From Lachnospiraceae bacterium (GTDB taxonomy: Bacteria > Bacillota > Clostridia > Lachnospirales > Lachnospiraceae): DNA of 63,778 bases. The notes under the pieces are model-generated. The model saw only the letters and a program-made list of their open reading frames with translations. It was not told where the DNA came from and did no database searches. Below are positions 8,799 through 16,972 of the stretch, in pieces (within the stretch, counting starts at the first letter, position 1; the number at the start of each line of letters is the position of its first letter). A program made the position numbers and the translations under genes. The DNA lies in contig JAGATV010000038.1 in NCBI GenBank assembly GCA_017621075.1, forward strand, positions 1 through 63,778, in the 5' to 3' direction.

Positions 8799-8928
8799 CT
8801 TCTCCTCACCTTCTGCCGCTGACGGACTTTCCGTTTCATGATCGTTTCCGTTTCATTATACCGAAAAGGGCAGATATGTGGGTGTAGTAAATATTGCCAG
8901 GTTCCTGTCTGTGCCGACAGTATCCGTC

Positions 8929-9387
8929 TCAAACGTTTTCATCCGTCTGCAGCCTCTTCCACATGATCACGGCATCCTCCGTAGGCTTTTCATAAAAATT
9001 CGGTCTGATGCCTTCGGACACAAAACCGGCTTTCTCATACAGCCGTATGGCCGGTTGATTGCTTATGCGCACTTCCAGGGTATAGGCTTCCACCCCCCGC
9101 CTGGCACCTCTTACAAAAAGCTCCTGCATCATCTGCCATGCAATCCCTTTGCCTCGCCAGTCCTCATCCACTACCACATTATCAATATTCCCCTCATGAC
9201 AGATATCCGTCATGCCCAGGCAGCCCACCACCCGGCCATCCACCTCTGCCACCAGATACAGACAGTAATCTCTTTTCAGCAGATCCGAAAAATCTTTGGC
9301 CGACCATGGCATGCTGAAAGACCGCGCCTCAATGGCCGCCAATGGTTCAACATCCGATTCCGTCAGTTTTCGTATGACTAAATTCAT
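8929..9387 (-). CDS. rimI: Ribosomal protein bS18-alanine N-acetyltransferase
   Basis: This 152-residue GNAT-fold acetyltransferase has the acetyl-CoA binding signature near VVDEDWRGKGIAWQMM (R/Q-x-x-G-x-G/A type) and the C-terminal ANFYEKPTEDAVIM-like strand seen in RimI. RimI acetylates the N terminus of S18 in Escherichia coli; in Firmicutes it is regularly linked to tsaB, as here, where its start overlaps the end of tsaB by 41 bases. The target protein in this organism is inferred. Confidence 0.85.
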   Translation of the reverse strand: MNLVIRKLTESDVEPLAAIEARSFSMPWSAKDFSDLLKRDYCLYLVAEVDGRVVGCLGMTDICHEGNIDNVVVDEDWRGKGIAWQMMQELFVRGARRGVEAYTLEVRISNQPAIRLYEKAGFVSEGIRPNFYEKPTEDAVIMWKRLQTDENV

Positions 9388-10087
9388 CTTCTCTCTCCCG
9401 CTCAGCCTGACTCTTTCTCAGATATTCCGGCTGATGTTCCGCAGCCGTGACTACCCTGCCCCAGGCATAATAAACCGCCCCCAGGGATGCAATGCTTGAC
9501 GCCTGCTGCCTGTTATGGGAGGCCGGTGCATATACAAAAGGTACTTTGGTTTCCTCTTCGATGATACTTTGATACACCGGGACACCGTCCCCCAGATAGA
9601 CCACTTCCCTGCCCAGCCTGTTGATCTGTTCTATGACGGCGTGGACATCCACGGCACACTGGTCTGCGATCCTATTAAGCGCCAGCTCCCGTCCTTCTTT
9701 TTGAAACTCATAAAGGCCCGTATACACCTGGTTCCTTCTGGCATCCATGAGCGGGCATACCAGCCTGTCCGTTCCCCAGAGATTGTAAGCAAGCCCCTCC
9801 AGCGTGGGCACTTCCACCAACGGCTTGCCAAGCGCCAGGCCAAGGCCTTTTGCCGTTGCCGCTCCGATGCGCAGTCCCGTAAAAGAGCCCGGCCCCGCCG
9901 CCACGGCAATGGCATCCACACTGTTTAGATCCAGCTCGATCATATCCTTTAGCTGTGCAAGCATAGGCAGCAGCGTCTGAGAATGTGTCTTCTTATAATT
10001 AGTGGTATACTCCGCAAGCAGGATTCCATCCTCCACGATGGCGGCGCTGGCCACCAGCCCGGAACTATCCAAACCTATGATTTTCAT
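9347..10087 (-). CDS. tsaB: tRNA threonylcarbamoyladenosine biosynthesis protein TsaB
   Basis: TsaB is the non-catalytic ASKHA partner of TsaD in t6A synthesis. The 246-residue protein has the family N terminus GLDSSGLVASAA and the signature AAGPGSFTGLRIG at about 63-75. It lies between tsaE and rimI, with GGAGGAGA before ATG. The C-terminal end shares 41 bases with rimI in another frame, indicating translational coupling. Confidence 0.93.
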   Translation of the reverse strand: MKIIGLDSSGLVASAAIVEDGILLAEYTTNYKKTHSQTLLPMLAQLKDMIELDLNSVDAIAVAAGPGSFTGLRIGAATAKGLGLALGKPLVEVPTLEGLAYNLWGTDRLVCPLMDARRNQVYTGLYEFQKEGRELALNRIADQCAVDVHAVIEQINRLGREVVYLGDGVPVYQSIIEEETKVPFVYAPASHNRQQASSIASLGAVYYAWGRVVTAAEHQPEYLRKSQAEREREDEFSHTKTDGIGC

Positions 10088-10133
10088 TCTGTCTCCTCCA
10101 ACCGGTATCAGCTCTGACAGCTTCCTCCCGATC

Positions 10134-10583
10134 CTATCCGATCTCTTCTATGGTGATCCTTCGGTAGTCAAACCCTTTTTCCAAATCTTTCTCTATGGTG
10201 ATACGGTGATAATGGGCGGGAAGGATCTCTTCTATCAGATTGGCCCACTCTATCAGACATACTCCTTCCCCATAAAAGCAATCCTCGTAGCCGATCTCCT
10301 CCATCTCCTCCACATCACCGATGCGGTATACGTCAAAATGATAGAACGGCATGCGCCCCTCTTCGTAGATCTGTAGGATGGTAAAGGTAGGGCTGCTCAC
10401 CGGTTCCGTGATTCCCAGACCCTTTGCCACGCCCTGCGTCAATACGGTCTTACCCACGCCCAGATCCCCGATCAGGGTATATACCTGTCCCGGCAGGCTG
10501 TCCCTGCCGATGCGTTCCCCCAATGCAAAAGTTTCGTCTGCATTTTGGGTTTCTATGATTTCCGTTCTTATATCTTTACTCAT
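10134..10583 (-). CDS. tsaE: tRNA threonylcarbamoyladenosine biosynthesis ATPase TsaE
   Basis: TsaE is the small ATPase that cycles the TsaBD complex. The 149-residue protein has Walker A GDLGVGKT (39-46), the region SSPTFTILQIYE, and the HFDVYRI and EWAN motifs of the family. It is the second gene of the operon, starting 7 bases after the YcxB-like gene. Confidence 0.94.
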   Translation of the reverse strand: MSKDIRTEIIETQNADETFALGERIGRDSLPGQVYTLIGDLGVGKTVLTQGVAKGLGITEPVSSPTFTILQIYEEGRMPFYHFDVYRIGDVEEMEEIGYEDCFYGEGVCLIEWANLIEEILPAHYHRITIEKDLEKGFDYRRITIEEIG

Positions 10584-10590
10584 TGTTCTG

Positions 10591-11067
10591 TCATTCCTTG
10601 ATCTTTACCTTTGCAGGCGGCATATGGGTGGAAATACACTCGATCACAGCGGCCCTTTTATCCCCAAGCTGTCTTTTGGGAAAAATGGTGGCATTCACTT
10701 TGGAGGTATAGACGATAATGCTCCTGCCCGTGGAAACAGCCTTTACCATATCCTCCCAGCTCTGCGTAGTGCTCACCTCGCCCTGGGAGATCGTGATACC
10801 CTGATCGTCCAGCACATAGTGCAGGGGTTCTTTGAATGCCGGATTTAACAGCGCCTGCTGTCTGCTCTTGATGAACAGTGTCCAGGGAAGGTAGATCAAC
10901 AGTGCGATGCCGCCGATGAGAAAGATCCATTGCTTCGTGTTCAATGCCACGATCACCATCACCGCTCCCAGTGTACTTCCCATGATCCCTGCCGCACTGT
11001 TGTATGCATGCCGCAGATTGTAGTCATATAAGTCCCCCGCCCCGATCCGGATGTCAAGTTCTACCAT
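10591..11067 (-). CDS. YcxB-like membrane protein
   Basis: This protein of about 158 residues has two adjacent hydrophobic segments (roughly residues 27-65) and a C-terminal soluble domain with the pattern LDDQGITISQG...WEDMVKAV, which fits YcxB-like proteins of unknown function. The ATG at 11067 is chosen because AAGGAAGG precedes it; the frame is open to 11088. It is the first gene of the t6A operon and directly follows the promoter and leader hairpin at 11095-11161. Confidence 0.7.
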   Translation of the reverse strand: MVELDIRIGAGDLYDYNLRHAYNSAAGIMGSTLGAVMVIVALNTKQWIFLIGGIALLIYLPWTLFIKSRQQALLNPAFKEPLHYVLDDQGITISQGEVSTTQSWEDMVKAVSTGRSIIVYTSKVNATIFPKRQLGDKRAAVIECISTHMPPAKVKIKE

Positions 11068-11094
11068 AAATTCCTTCCTTATCCTCACTTTGAA

Positions 11095-11119
11095 AAAGCA
11101 CCTACGCCGTAGGTGCTTT
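11095..11119 (-). terminator. Terminator of the MacAB-like operon, also in the next leader
   Basis: AAAGCACCTA and TAGGTGCTTT form a 10-base-pair stem with a 5-base loop, followed on the minus strand by TTTTT. It ends transcripts of the export operon whose last stop is at 11185. It also lies a few bases after the predicted transcription start of the YcxB-tsaE operon (promoter 11133-11161), so it forms part of that leader. Confidence 0.8.
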
Positions 11120-11132
11120 GTATTGTTTCTTT

Positions 11133-11161
11133 ATTTTAATATACTTTCTTATAAAATGCAA
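11133..11161 (-). promoter_or_regulatory. Promoter of the t6A operon
   Basis: Minus strand: -35 TTGCAT (11161-11156), 17-base spacer, -10 TAAAAT (11138-11133). Predicted start near 11126, about 60 bases before the YcxB-like ATG. It lies upstream of the terminator hairpin at 11095-11119, so transcripts from here must pass that hairpin. Confidence 0.65.
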
Positions 11162-11184
11162 CTTATAAAATGAAAGTGCCGGCC

Positions 11185-12399
11185 TTACTCGTGGCGCAGC
11201 GCCTCGATAGGACTTAATTTTGCAGCCTTTCTGGCCGGATAAATGCCAAAGAAGATTCCCACAGCCGATGAGAACAGGCTTGCACCCAGTACCGTGCCCG
11301 CACTGACCTTTGCCGTAAACCCGATGAGTCCGCAGACCCCGTAAGCCCCCAGCATGCCTAACAGGATGCCGATCACACCGCCCAGCAGGGTAATGATGGC
11401 CGACTCTGACAAAAACTGCAGCAAAATAGACCCTGTCCTTGCTCCCAGTGCTTTTCTGATACCGATTTCCCGGGTCCTCTCCGTAACGGATACCAGCATG
11501 ATATTCATAACACCGATACCGCCTACCAAAAGAGAAATCGCAGCCACGAACACCACAAAGATAGTGATGTAACTCAGGATCTGATCCATTTGACTCATGT
11601 AGTCATTAAAGTTCTCGATCTGGATCGCATTCTTGCCACGCACGTCATGTCTGTTCTCCATCAGCCGTACCGTATCAGCTGCCACCTGTGTCGCATATTC
11701 TGCTCCATCGCTGATGATCAGCAGATCGTTCATGGTGACATAAAATCCATAAGCCGATGACACCACTGACAGCGGAGCCTCCATGACAACTCTGTCAATA
11801 TTCATCAGACCGGACAACATGGAAGCATTGTCCTTTCTGATCCCTATGATTGTAAACTCCTGGCTGATACCGTACAGTTCAAAATCCAAAGTCATGCCCA
11901 ACACATTGGTATTGCCAAATAAGAGCCTTGCGCTGCTCTCCGTGATGATACAGACCTTGTTGGCAGAATAGTAGTCACTTTCCGTAAAATATCTTCCTTT
12001 CACCAGCGGATCGTTGCTGGCATACTCTAAGCCCGGCATGCCAAAAGTGGCCGTTGCGGCAAAGATTCCCTTTCTGCCGGATGCATTACCCGAAAACCCC
12101 CAGGAGGGTGTCACCGCTTTTACATGAGGCACTTTCTCCCGGATCGCTTCAATATCCTCATTGGTAAATTCCACCTCTATCCCATCATCATTATCTCCGT
12201 AAGAATAGATATAGATCTGTCCTCCGGCCATATTGTTCAGCTCGTCATTGATACCGCTCTTGACGCCGTTACCGATGGAAATGATCATGATGACAGAGGA
12301 AATACCGATGATAATGCCCAGCATGGTCAAAAAAGAACGGCCTTTATTGCTCTTTATGTTCATCAGGGCAATCTTTATATATTCCCATATCTGTGCCAT
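11185..12399 (-). CDS. MacB-like ABC transporter permease
   Basis: This 404-residue protein has the MacB/FtsX layout: one membrane segment at about 20-40, a large extracytoplasmic MacB core domain (about 45-270), and three C-terminal membrane segments starting near residue 280. The conserved VTERTREIGIRKALGARTGSILLQFL precedes segment three in this family. It would work with the ATPase and adaptor encoded just upstream as a MacAB-type exporter or mechanotransmission complex in a Gram-positive envelope. Substrate unknown; antimicrobial peptides or macrolides are common for the family, but nothing here proves it. Confidence 0.88.
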   Translation of the reverse strand: MAQIWEYIKIALMNIKSNKGRSFLTMLGIIIGISSVIMIISIGNGVKSGINDELNNMAGGQIYIYSYGDNDDGIEVEFTNEDIEAIREKVPHVKAVTPSWGFSGNASGRKGIFAATATFGMPGLEYASNDPLVKGRYFTESDYYSANKVCIITESSARLLFGNTNVLGMTLDFELYGISQEFTIIGIRKDNASMLSGLMNIDRVVMEAPLSVVSSAYGFYVTMNDLLIISDGAEYATQVAADTVRLMENRHDVRGKNAIQIENFNDYMSQMDQILSYITIFVVFVAAISLLVGGIGVMNIMLVSVTERTREIGIRKALGARTGSILLQFLSESAIITLLGGVIGILLGMLGAYGVCGLIGFTAKVSAGTVLGASLFSSAVGIFFGIYPARKAAKLSPIEALRHE

Positions 12400-12408
12400 A
12401 GTTCCTCC

Positions 12409-13884
12409 TTACTGGGGCATGACATTCACAGCCATTCCGTCTTCCAATGCGGTAAAGGAGGTCAGTATGATCTGATCTTCTTCTGAAATTCCTTCCACCA
12501 CCTCTACATAAGAATCGGAGGTGATACCGCACACAATAGGTCTTCTCACTGCCTTACCATCCTCGATCACATAGAGGAAATCCCCCTCCTTGTCGGCATT
12601 GACTGCCTCCACAGGAATCGTCAGCGCATTTTCACACTTTCTGGTATAGACTGTCAGTTTTGCATCCAATCCAAGAATGATCTTGTCATCCGGATTCAAA
12701 ATCTGCACTTCCACGCCCACCATAGGGGTTTTGGAATCGTTCAGGGTAGCCATGCGGTTGATCTTGCTGATCTGCCCCTCATAGTCATTCCCCATGATCG
12801 TCACATCCACCTTCTGCCCTTCCTTAAGCTTCTCAATATCATACTTGGATGCATTGAAGGTTACTTTCACATTATCACTGCTCTCCAGCTTTAAAAGCTG
12901 CGTGCCCTCTGCAACGGTAGCACCGCAAACAGCAGTACACTCGGTAATGATTCCGTTAAAGTCGGCGCGCACACCCTGTTTTGCCAGATAATACGCTTCC
13001 TCCGCTTCTTCATAAGAAAGCTTTGCCAGCTCATAGTCTGCATCTTTCTGTTCTTTGTCATAAGCATCCCACACTACATTTTCACTGGTATTTTTCTGGG
13101 ATTCCATCTCCGCTTTATATTCCTTATAATCTGCGATCCGCTCCTGAACATCTGCGATCTCGGCTTCCATTTCCGCCACATAATCCGAGGAACCGGCAAT
13201 CCCCTGAAGATAGCTGTTGCGGGATATTTGGGCTTTCACATCATTGATCTCCTCCTGGATCTTTTTGCCTTCTTCTGTAAGGCCTGCGGGATCATCCCCA
13301 CCCGATACGGTCGTCTCACCTTCCAGTTTGATCTGCAGCTCTGAAAGCTTCTGATTCAGCAGATAAGCATCTTCCGCCAGATCATTTCCGGTCTCCCGCT
13401 GGCTCTTTTTTAACTGATCCTGCAATTTCTTGAGATACGCTTCATTATCTGCGATCTGCCGGTTCAGCACATCCAGATTGATATTGGCCTCGTTCAGATC
13501 CGCCTGGCTCTCCGAGTTGTCTGCCACAGCTCCCAGATAACCCGCACGGCTCCCCGCCTGCTCCAATGCAGCCTGGCGCAAGCGTCTGTCCATCTGTTCC
13601 ATGTCATAGCTTATCAGCATATCCCCTGCAGCCACTGCATCACCCGGTTCTGCCTCCACCTGCAGTACCTTCCCGCTGACCATGGAAAATATTACCTTCG
13701 TCTCTCCGCTGACCACCGTGCCGTTGGTGGAAATGCTTTCCTGCAGATTGCCGCGTTCAGCCGAAGTTGTAGTGACTAACGCTCCCTGCTCCATTGACAT
13801 TGCGCAGCTTACCAGTTTGATAACGACCAAAAGTACTACTACAATGATTGCAACAATTATGATTCCTTTTTTCTTCTTTTTCAT
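12409..13884 (-). CDS. HlyD/MacA-like membrane fusion (adaptor) protein
   Basis: This 491-residue protein has an N-terminal signal anchor (KKKKKGIIIVAIIVVVLLVV), a split biotinyl-lipoyl domain, a long central coiled coil of about 170 residues (about 110-290) and C-terminal beta-barrel and membrane-proximal domains. This is the adaptor of MacAB-like exporters; in Gram-positives the long coiled coil faces the cell wall. The gene is 9 bases from the permease gene downstream and 30 from the ATPase gene upstream. Confidence 0.87.
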   Translation of the reverse strand: MKKKKKGIIIVAIIVVVLLVVIKLVSCAMSMEQGALVTTTSAERGNLQESISTNGTVVSGETKVIFSMVSGKVLQVEAEPGDAVAAGDMLISYDMEQMDRRLRQAALEQAGSRAGYLGAVADNSESQADLNEANINLDVLNRQIADNEAYLKKLQDQLKKSQRETGNDLAEDAYLLNQKLSELQIKLEGETTVSGGDDPAGLTEEGKKIQEEINDVKAQISRNSYLQGIAGSSDYVAEMEAEIADVQERIADYKEYKAEMESQKNTSENVVWDAYDKEQKDADYELAKLSYEEAEEAYYLAKQGVRADFNGIITECTAVCGATVAEGTQLLKLESSDNVKVTFNASKYDIEKLKEGQKVDVTIMGNDYEGQISKINRMATLNDSKTPMVGVEVQILNPDDKIILGLDAKLTVYTRKCENALTIPVEAVNADKEGDFLYVIEDGKAVRRPIVCGITSDSYVEVVEGISEEDQIILTSFTALEDGMAVNVMPQ

Positions 13885-13914
13885 TTTTCCTCACATTCTG
13901 CCTTTTCATGGCTC

Positions 13915-14616
13915 TCACATCGCACAAACCGCTTTTTCCCCGGAATCAGCCTCGATGCGTCCGTCCTTTATTTTAATGACCCGGTTTGCCTGAGCCGCGA
14001 TCTCATTGTCATGGGTGATCAGGATCACCGTCCTGCCGTCACTGTGCAACGCCTTCAACACCTCCATGATCTCCCCCGTGGAACCGGAGTCCAGATTGCC
14101 GGTGGGCTCATCCGCCAAGATTACGGGTGGCGCCTGGGCAATGGCTCTGGCTATGGCCACACGCTGCTGCTGCCCGCCGGACATTTCAGAAGGCTTGTGA
14201 TCCATACGGTGTGCCAGTCCTACCTTCTCCAAGGCTTTCCCGGAAAGTTCCCGTCTCTCTCTTTTTCCCACTCCTCTGTAGATCAGGGGAAGCTCCACAT
14301 TTTCCAGTGCCGTCAGATTGGGGATCAGATTGAAGCCCTGGAAGATAAAACCGATTTCCCTGTTGCGGATATCGGAAAGCTGGTCATCATTCAGGGAAGA
14401 CACATCCTGTCCATGAAGCCTGTAAGTGCCGCTGGTAGGCACATCCAGGCATCCCAACATGTTCATCAGGGTAGATTTACCACTGCCGGACTGGCCGATG
14501 ATCGCCACAAATTCCCCTTCCTCAATATCCACACTGACATGATCCAACGCCCGGACTTCATTCTCACCGGGGTTATAGATTTTACAGATATCCTTGATCT
14601 CTACCAATGCTCCCAT
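13915..14616 (-). CDS. MacB/LolD-family ABC transporter ATPase
   Basis: This 233-residue ATPase has Walker A IGQSGSGKST, signature MSGGQQQRVAIARA, Walker B VILADEPTGNLD and the H-loop ILITHD. The MacB-type TGNLDS sequence is typical of ATPases that pair with FtsX-like permeases. First gene of the three-gene export operon, with GGAAGAG before ATG. A consensus promoter with an overlapping inverted repeat lies upstream (14672-14715). Confidence 0.9.
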   Translation of the reverse strand: MGALVEIKDICKIYNPGENEVRALDHVSVDIEEGEFVAIIGQSGSGKSTLMNMLGCLDVPTSGTYRLHGQDVSSLNDDQLSDIRNREIGFIFQGFNLIPNLTALENVELPLIYRGVGKRERRELSGKALEKVGLAHRMDHKPSEMSGGQQQRVAIARAIAQAPPVILADEPTGNLDSGSTGEIMEVLKALHSDGRTVILITHDNEIAAQANRVIKIKDGRIEADSGEKAVCAM

Positions 14617-14670
14617 GTGTTCTCTTCCTCCCGATACTTGCCTGCAAATACAAGATCCACTGTTGTTGTA

Positions 14671-14697
14671 TGATTGTATCGTTTACATAATACAATA
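14671..14697. promoter_or_regulatory. Candidate operator of the export operon
   Basis: ATTGTAT and ATACAAT form an inverted repeat with a 10-base centre that covers the -10 box of the promoter at 14687-14715. The position fits a repressor of the TetR, GntR or MerR kind that responds to an exported compound. No regulator gene is adjacent. Confidence 0.5.
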
Positions 14698-14715
14698 GTC
14701 TTTTTGCAATGTCAA
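14687..14715 (-). promoter_or_regulatory. Promoter of the MacAB-like operon
   Basis: Minus strand: -35 TTGACA (14715-14710), 17-base spacer, -10 TATTAT (14692-14687). This is close to consensus. The predicted start lies about 65 bases before the ATPase ATG. Confidence 0.75.
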
Positions 14716-14804
14716 CTGCCGATATACATTTTCCAAAAAATATATATGCAATCCCGCCTGCTATCATAAACGAGTCCGGCCGACAGATATCTTCATATTC
14801 TTAT

Positions 14805-14843
14805 AAAAAAAAAATGGTACGGCAATATCACTTGCCGTACCAT
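14805..14843 (-). terminator. Terminator of ribU
   Basis: ATGGTACGGCAA pairs with TTGCCGTACCAT around TATCAC; on the minus strand the stem is followed by nine T residues. It lies 6 bases after the ribU stop codon. Confidence 0.85.
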
Positions 14844-14848
14844 CGCTG

Positions 14849-15586
14849 CTATTTTCTAATTCCATTCTTGATCATGGGGCTTAAGGGTTTATAGATCAGC
14901 ATGGCCGCCACCGAAGCACAGGTGCCCTTGATCAGATTCATGGGAGCCACACATGCGGCAACGAAGCTGACGATACTGCCCTCCTGCACCATAGGATTCA
15001 CATCCTGTCCCATTTTGATGATCTGCCCTAAGGGCAGGCCGTACATTTCCGAGAAAGCCGGAAGAAGATAAACCGCATTGAAGGCCGTGCCAAAGACCGT
15101 CATGACAAGAGTTCCTGTCACACAGGCAATCACTGCGCTCTTCCGGTTCTTGCGGAAGGCATAGACCACTGATGCCGGAAGGATGAAGCTGCAGCCCACT
15201 GCAAAATTGGCCAGATCTCCCACAAATGCTGTAGAAGTCCCCTTGATACAGAGCTTTAACAGGATCTTGAGAAATTCCATCATCACACCTGCCAGAGGAC
15301 CGAATGCAAAGGTTCCGATCAGGATGGGGATCTCGCTAAAATCCAGTTCATAGAAAGGAGGAGCAAAAGGCACCGGGAATTCAAAGAGCATCAGTATCAT
15401 GGCCAGGGCAGAGAACATGCCGATCATAGCCATCTTTCTGGTGCCAAAAAGAGGTTCCTTCATCCCGCGTTTCTTTTGTGCCGCCTTCTCCAAAAGTGCC
15501 GCTGCCAGAAAAAGGGCGGCGATCACCGCCAAAAATTCCAGCACAAAGAGCAAGTTTTCCGTTACACTGTTCCAAAGTCCGTTCAT
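14849..15586 (-). CDS. ribU: ECF riboflavin transporter S component RibU
   Basis: This 245-residue membrane protein has about six hydrophobic segments. The stretch MAMIGMFSALAMILMLFEFP and the following FYELDFSEIPILIGTFAFGP match RibU, the substrate-binding component of energy-coupling factor riboflavin importers. It works with EcfA, EcfA' and EcfT encoded elsewhere. The FMN riboswitch and attenuator upstream (15664-15911) support a flavin substrate. The N terminus has an extra hydrophobic segment and a basic loop (about 1-45) before the usual family start. GGAGG precedes the ATG. Confidence 0.93.
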   Translation of the reverse strand: MNGLWNSVTENLLFVLEFLAVIAALFLAAALLEKAAQKKRGMKEPLFGTRKMAMIGMFSALAMILMLFEFPVPFAPPFYELDFSEIPILIGTFAFGPLAGVMMEFLKILLKLCIKGTSTAFVGDLANFAVGCSFILPASVVYAFRKNRKSAVIACVTGTLVMTVFGTAFNAVYLLPAFSEMYGLPLGQIIKMGQDVNPMVQEGSIVSFVAACVAPMNLIKGTCASVAAMLIYKPLSPMIKNGIRK

Positions 15587-15663
15587 ATCATTTTCCTCCT
15601 GTCCGACGTGGTGTCCACATCTTCAAATAAAATTTGTCGTAGGAAAATTCTTCCAAACTGCAT
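15587..15663 (-). other. Leader segment between attenuator and ribU
   Basis: Seventy-seven bases between the attenuator U-run and the ribU ATG. Only the ribosome binding site GGAGG just before ATG is visible; no second hairpin of note. Confidence 0.4.
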
Positions 15664-15695
15664 AAAAAAACCCCGAAGCAATCATGTTCGGGGGG
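15664..15695 (-). terminator. Riboswitch-controlled attenuator
   Basis: On the minus strand CCCCGAA pairs with TTCGGGG and is followed by TTTTTTT. It lies about 60 bases after the FMN aptamer and before ribU, the usual place for an expression platform. The downstream arm CTTCGGGG is repeated at the 5' end of the aptamer (15901-15908), which could pair with the same CCCCGAA arm and prevent the terminator forming when FMN is absent. Confidence 0.85.
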
Positions 15696-15753
15696 CTGTA
15701 TCTGCACATTTTCTGCAGTCAAATATACAGGCAATATAATAACACCTGATATT

Positions 15754-15911
15754 CTTCTTTCATCCAGACTTTACTGTTGGTCCCGGACTTTCACCGGATC
15801 AGCCGCTGCGCACCCGCCAAAAGGCGTATACGCATACGGGTCGCGGACTTCCCAGTCTGCCCAAGGCAGCCTGTGTTACCGCCAGTAGGGAATTACACCC
15901 AACCCCGAAGA
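15754..15911 (-). promoter_or_regulatory. FMN riboswitch (RFN element)
   Basis: The minus-strand sequence has the conserved RFN segments in order: TTCGGGGTTGGGTG, CCCTACTGGCGGTAA, AGACTGGGAAGTCCGCGACCC, GCAGCGGCTGATCCGGTG, AAAGTCCGGGACC and AGTCTGGATG, closed by the pairing ATTCTTC/GAAGAAT. FMN binding should favour the terminator at 15664-15695 and shut off ribU. This is an established riboswitch class; the switching mode here is read from the layout. Confidence 0.95.
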
Positions 15912-15917
15912 ATTTTC

Positions 15918-16562
15918 TCATGATGTATCGTACTCCGTTAAGGGAGATTTGTCAACAGTAAAATGGTGATATGCTACCATTTTTTCAAGCCGGACACTCT
16001 CCGCCCGAAAACAAGCATAGAAAGTACCTGCCAAAGACAGAATCGCTAACAAGAACAAGAAAAGGATGCCTAATGCCACTCTGCCCTTCTTTACGCCGCC
16101 CGGGACCGCAATCGCCGTTCTTCTTTTGATGCTATAAATCAGGCAAAAGATCCAGCAGGCCATAATGGTAAGTCGGACTGCCACGCAATCGTAAATCTCC
16201 GTTATGCAATTCCAATGCCAGGCAGTAAAAAATATCGTTCCCTGCGCATAATAAAAAACAAGGATTCCCAAAATTATCATAACCTTAATTCCTATATAGG
16301 TCCTAATACGGTCATTCTTGTTTTGAGGACTTCGCTCCTCTCCAAATTCCAGATAAAAATAGCGTTCCAAACACATATACCAGCCTAACACCACCAGAAA
16401 CGGAAAAAATTTATCTAAAAAGAATGTTATGACTTTCACAGTTTCAGTGAACTCAACAATCTGTATAAGGCGGTAAAGAATATGCACGATGAAATAAAGA
16501 AATGTGAGTGCAATCGCCAGGATGCGGGACATTTTAAAATCTTTCCGGGTGTATATGACCAT
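15918..16562 (-). CDS. Multi-span membrane protein, tandem paralogue copy 1
   Basis: A protein of about 214 residues with five or so hydrophobic segments. It shares the pattern YTRKDF near the N terminus, CLERYFYLEF after the second segment and IYSIKRR before the last with the protein at 16973-17629, so the two are paralogues. The ATG at 16562 is chosen for GGAGG upstream and agreement with the paralogue; the frame is open to 16583. No catalytic motif is seen; a DUF2975-like or similar small membrane family is possible but not proven. Its 3' end contains the promoter of the FMN riboswitch transcript. Confidence 0.7.
   Translation of the reverse strand: MVIYTRKDFKMSRILAIALTFLYFIVHILYRLIQIVEFTETVKVITFFLDKFFPFLVVLGWYMCLERYFYLEFGEERSPQNKNDRIRTYIGIKVMIILGILVFYYAQGTIFFTAWHWNCITEIYDCVAVRLTIMACWIFCLIYSIKRRTAIAVPGGVKKGRVALGILFLFLLAILSLAGTFYACFRAESVRLEKMVAYHHFTVDKSPLTEYDTS
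15927..15955 (-). promoter_or_regulatory. Promoter of the FMN riboswitch-ribU transcript
   Basis: Minus strand: -35 TTGACA (15955-15950), 17-base spacer, -10 TACGAT (15932-15927). It lies inside the last codons of the membrane protein gene ending at 15918, and starts transcription about 10 bases before the aptamer. Confidence 0.7.
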
Positions 16563-16608
16563 CTTTTCCTCCAATCCAAACATTAAATACTACTTTTCCT
16601 CTGTTGCA

Positions 16609-16965
16609 CTAATTTGCGTTCCGCTCATCGCTTGCCATGTAAAAAGCGTTGTCCGCCTGACTGTATGCATGAACGGCACCGAAAAAAAACATGACTGCCA
16701 GCGCCACCAGTATCCACAGACAGTCCCAAAGTCTGCCTAACAGACTCGAAGCACCAGACTTTTCACGGTTTTACCATCCAGGCTGTCACGTTCTTTCCGC
16801 CCTGCCCTTTCTGCGTATATGATTTCGGATGCAGATAGGCTTCTACACACAAATACCAGCTTAACAGCATCAGCGTCGGCATAAAATACACGCCACACAT
16901 AGCTGACATCTCTACAAAATCTGGCAGATTTATCATTTCCCCCTATTCCCAAAATATCAGAAACC
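16609..16965 (-). pseudogene. Decayed third copy of the tandem membrane protein family
   Basis: No intact gene lies between the two paralogues, but translation in shifting frames recovers family sequence. From 16936 down to the stop at 16763, 57 codons read INLPDFVEMSAMCGVYFMP and on to WYLCVEAYLHPK, matching EMPEIMNVAAICGGICMP and CHMCIERYLYLEF of the copy at 16973-17629. A different frame ending at 16609 gives a membrane segment WILVALAVMFFFGAVHAYSQ and a charged tail, like the paralogues' C termini. The middle of the gene is missing. I read it as a deletion and frameshift remnant. Confidence 0.7.
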
Positions 16966-16972
16966 CACTTTA

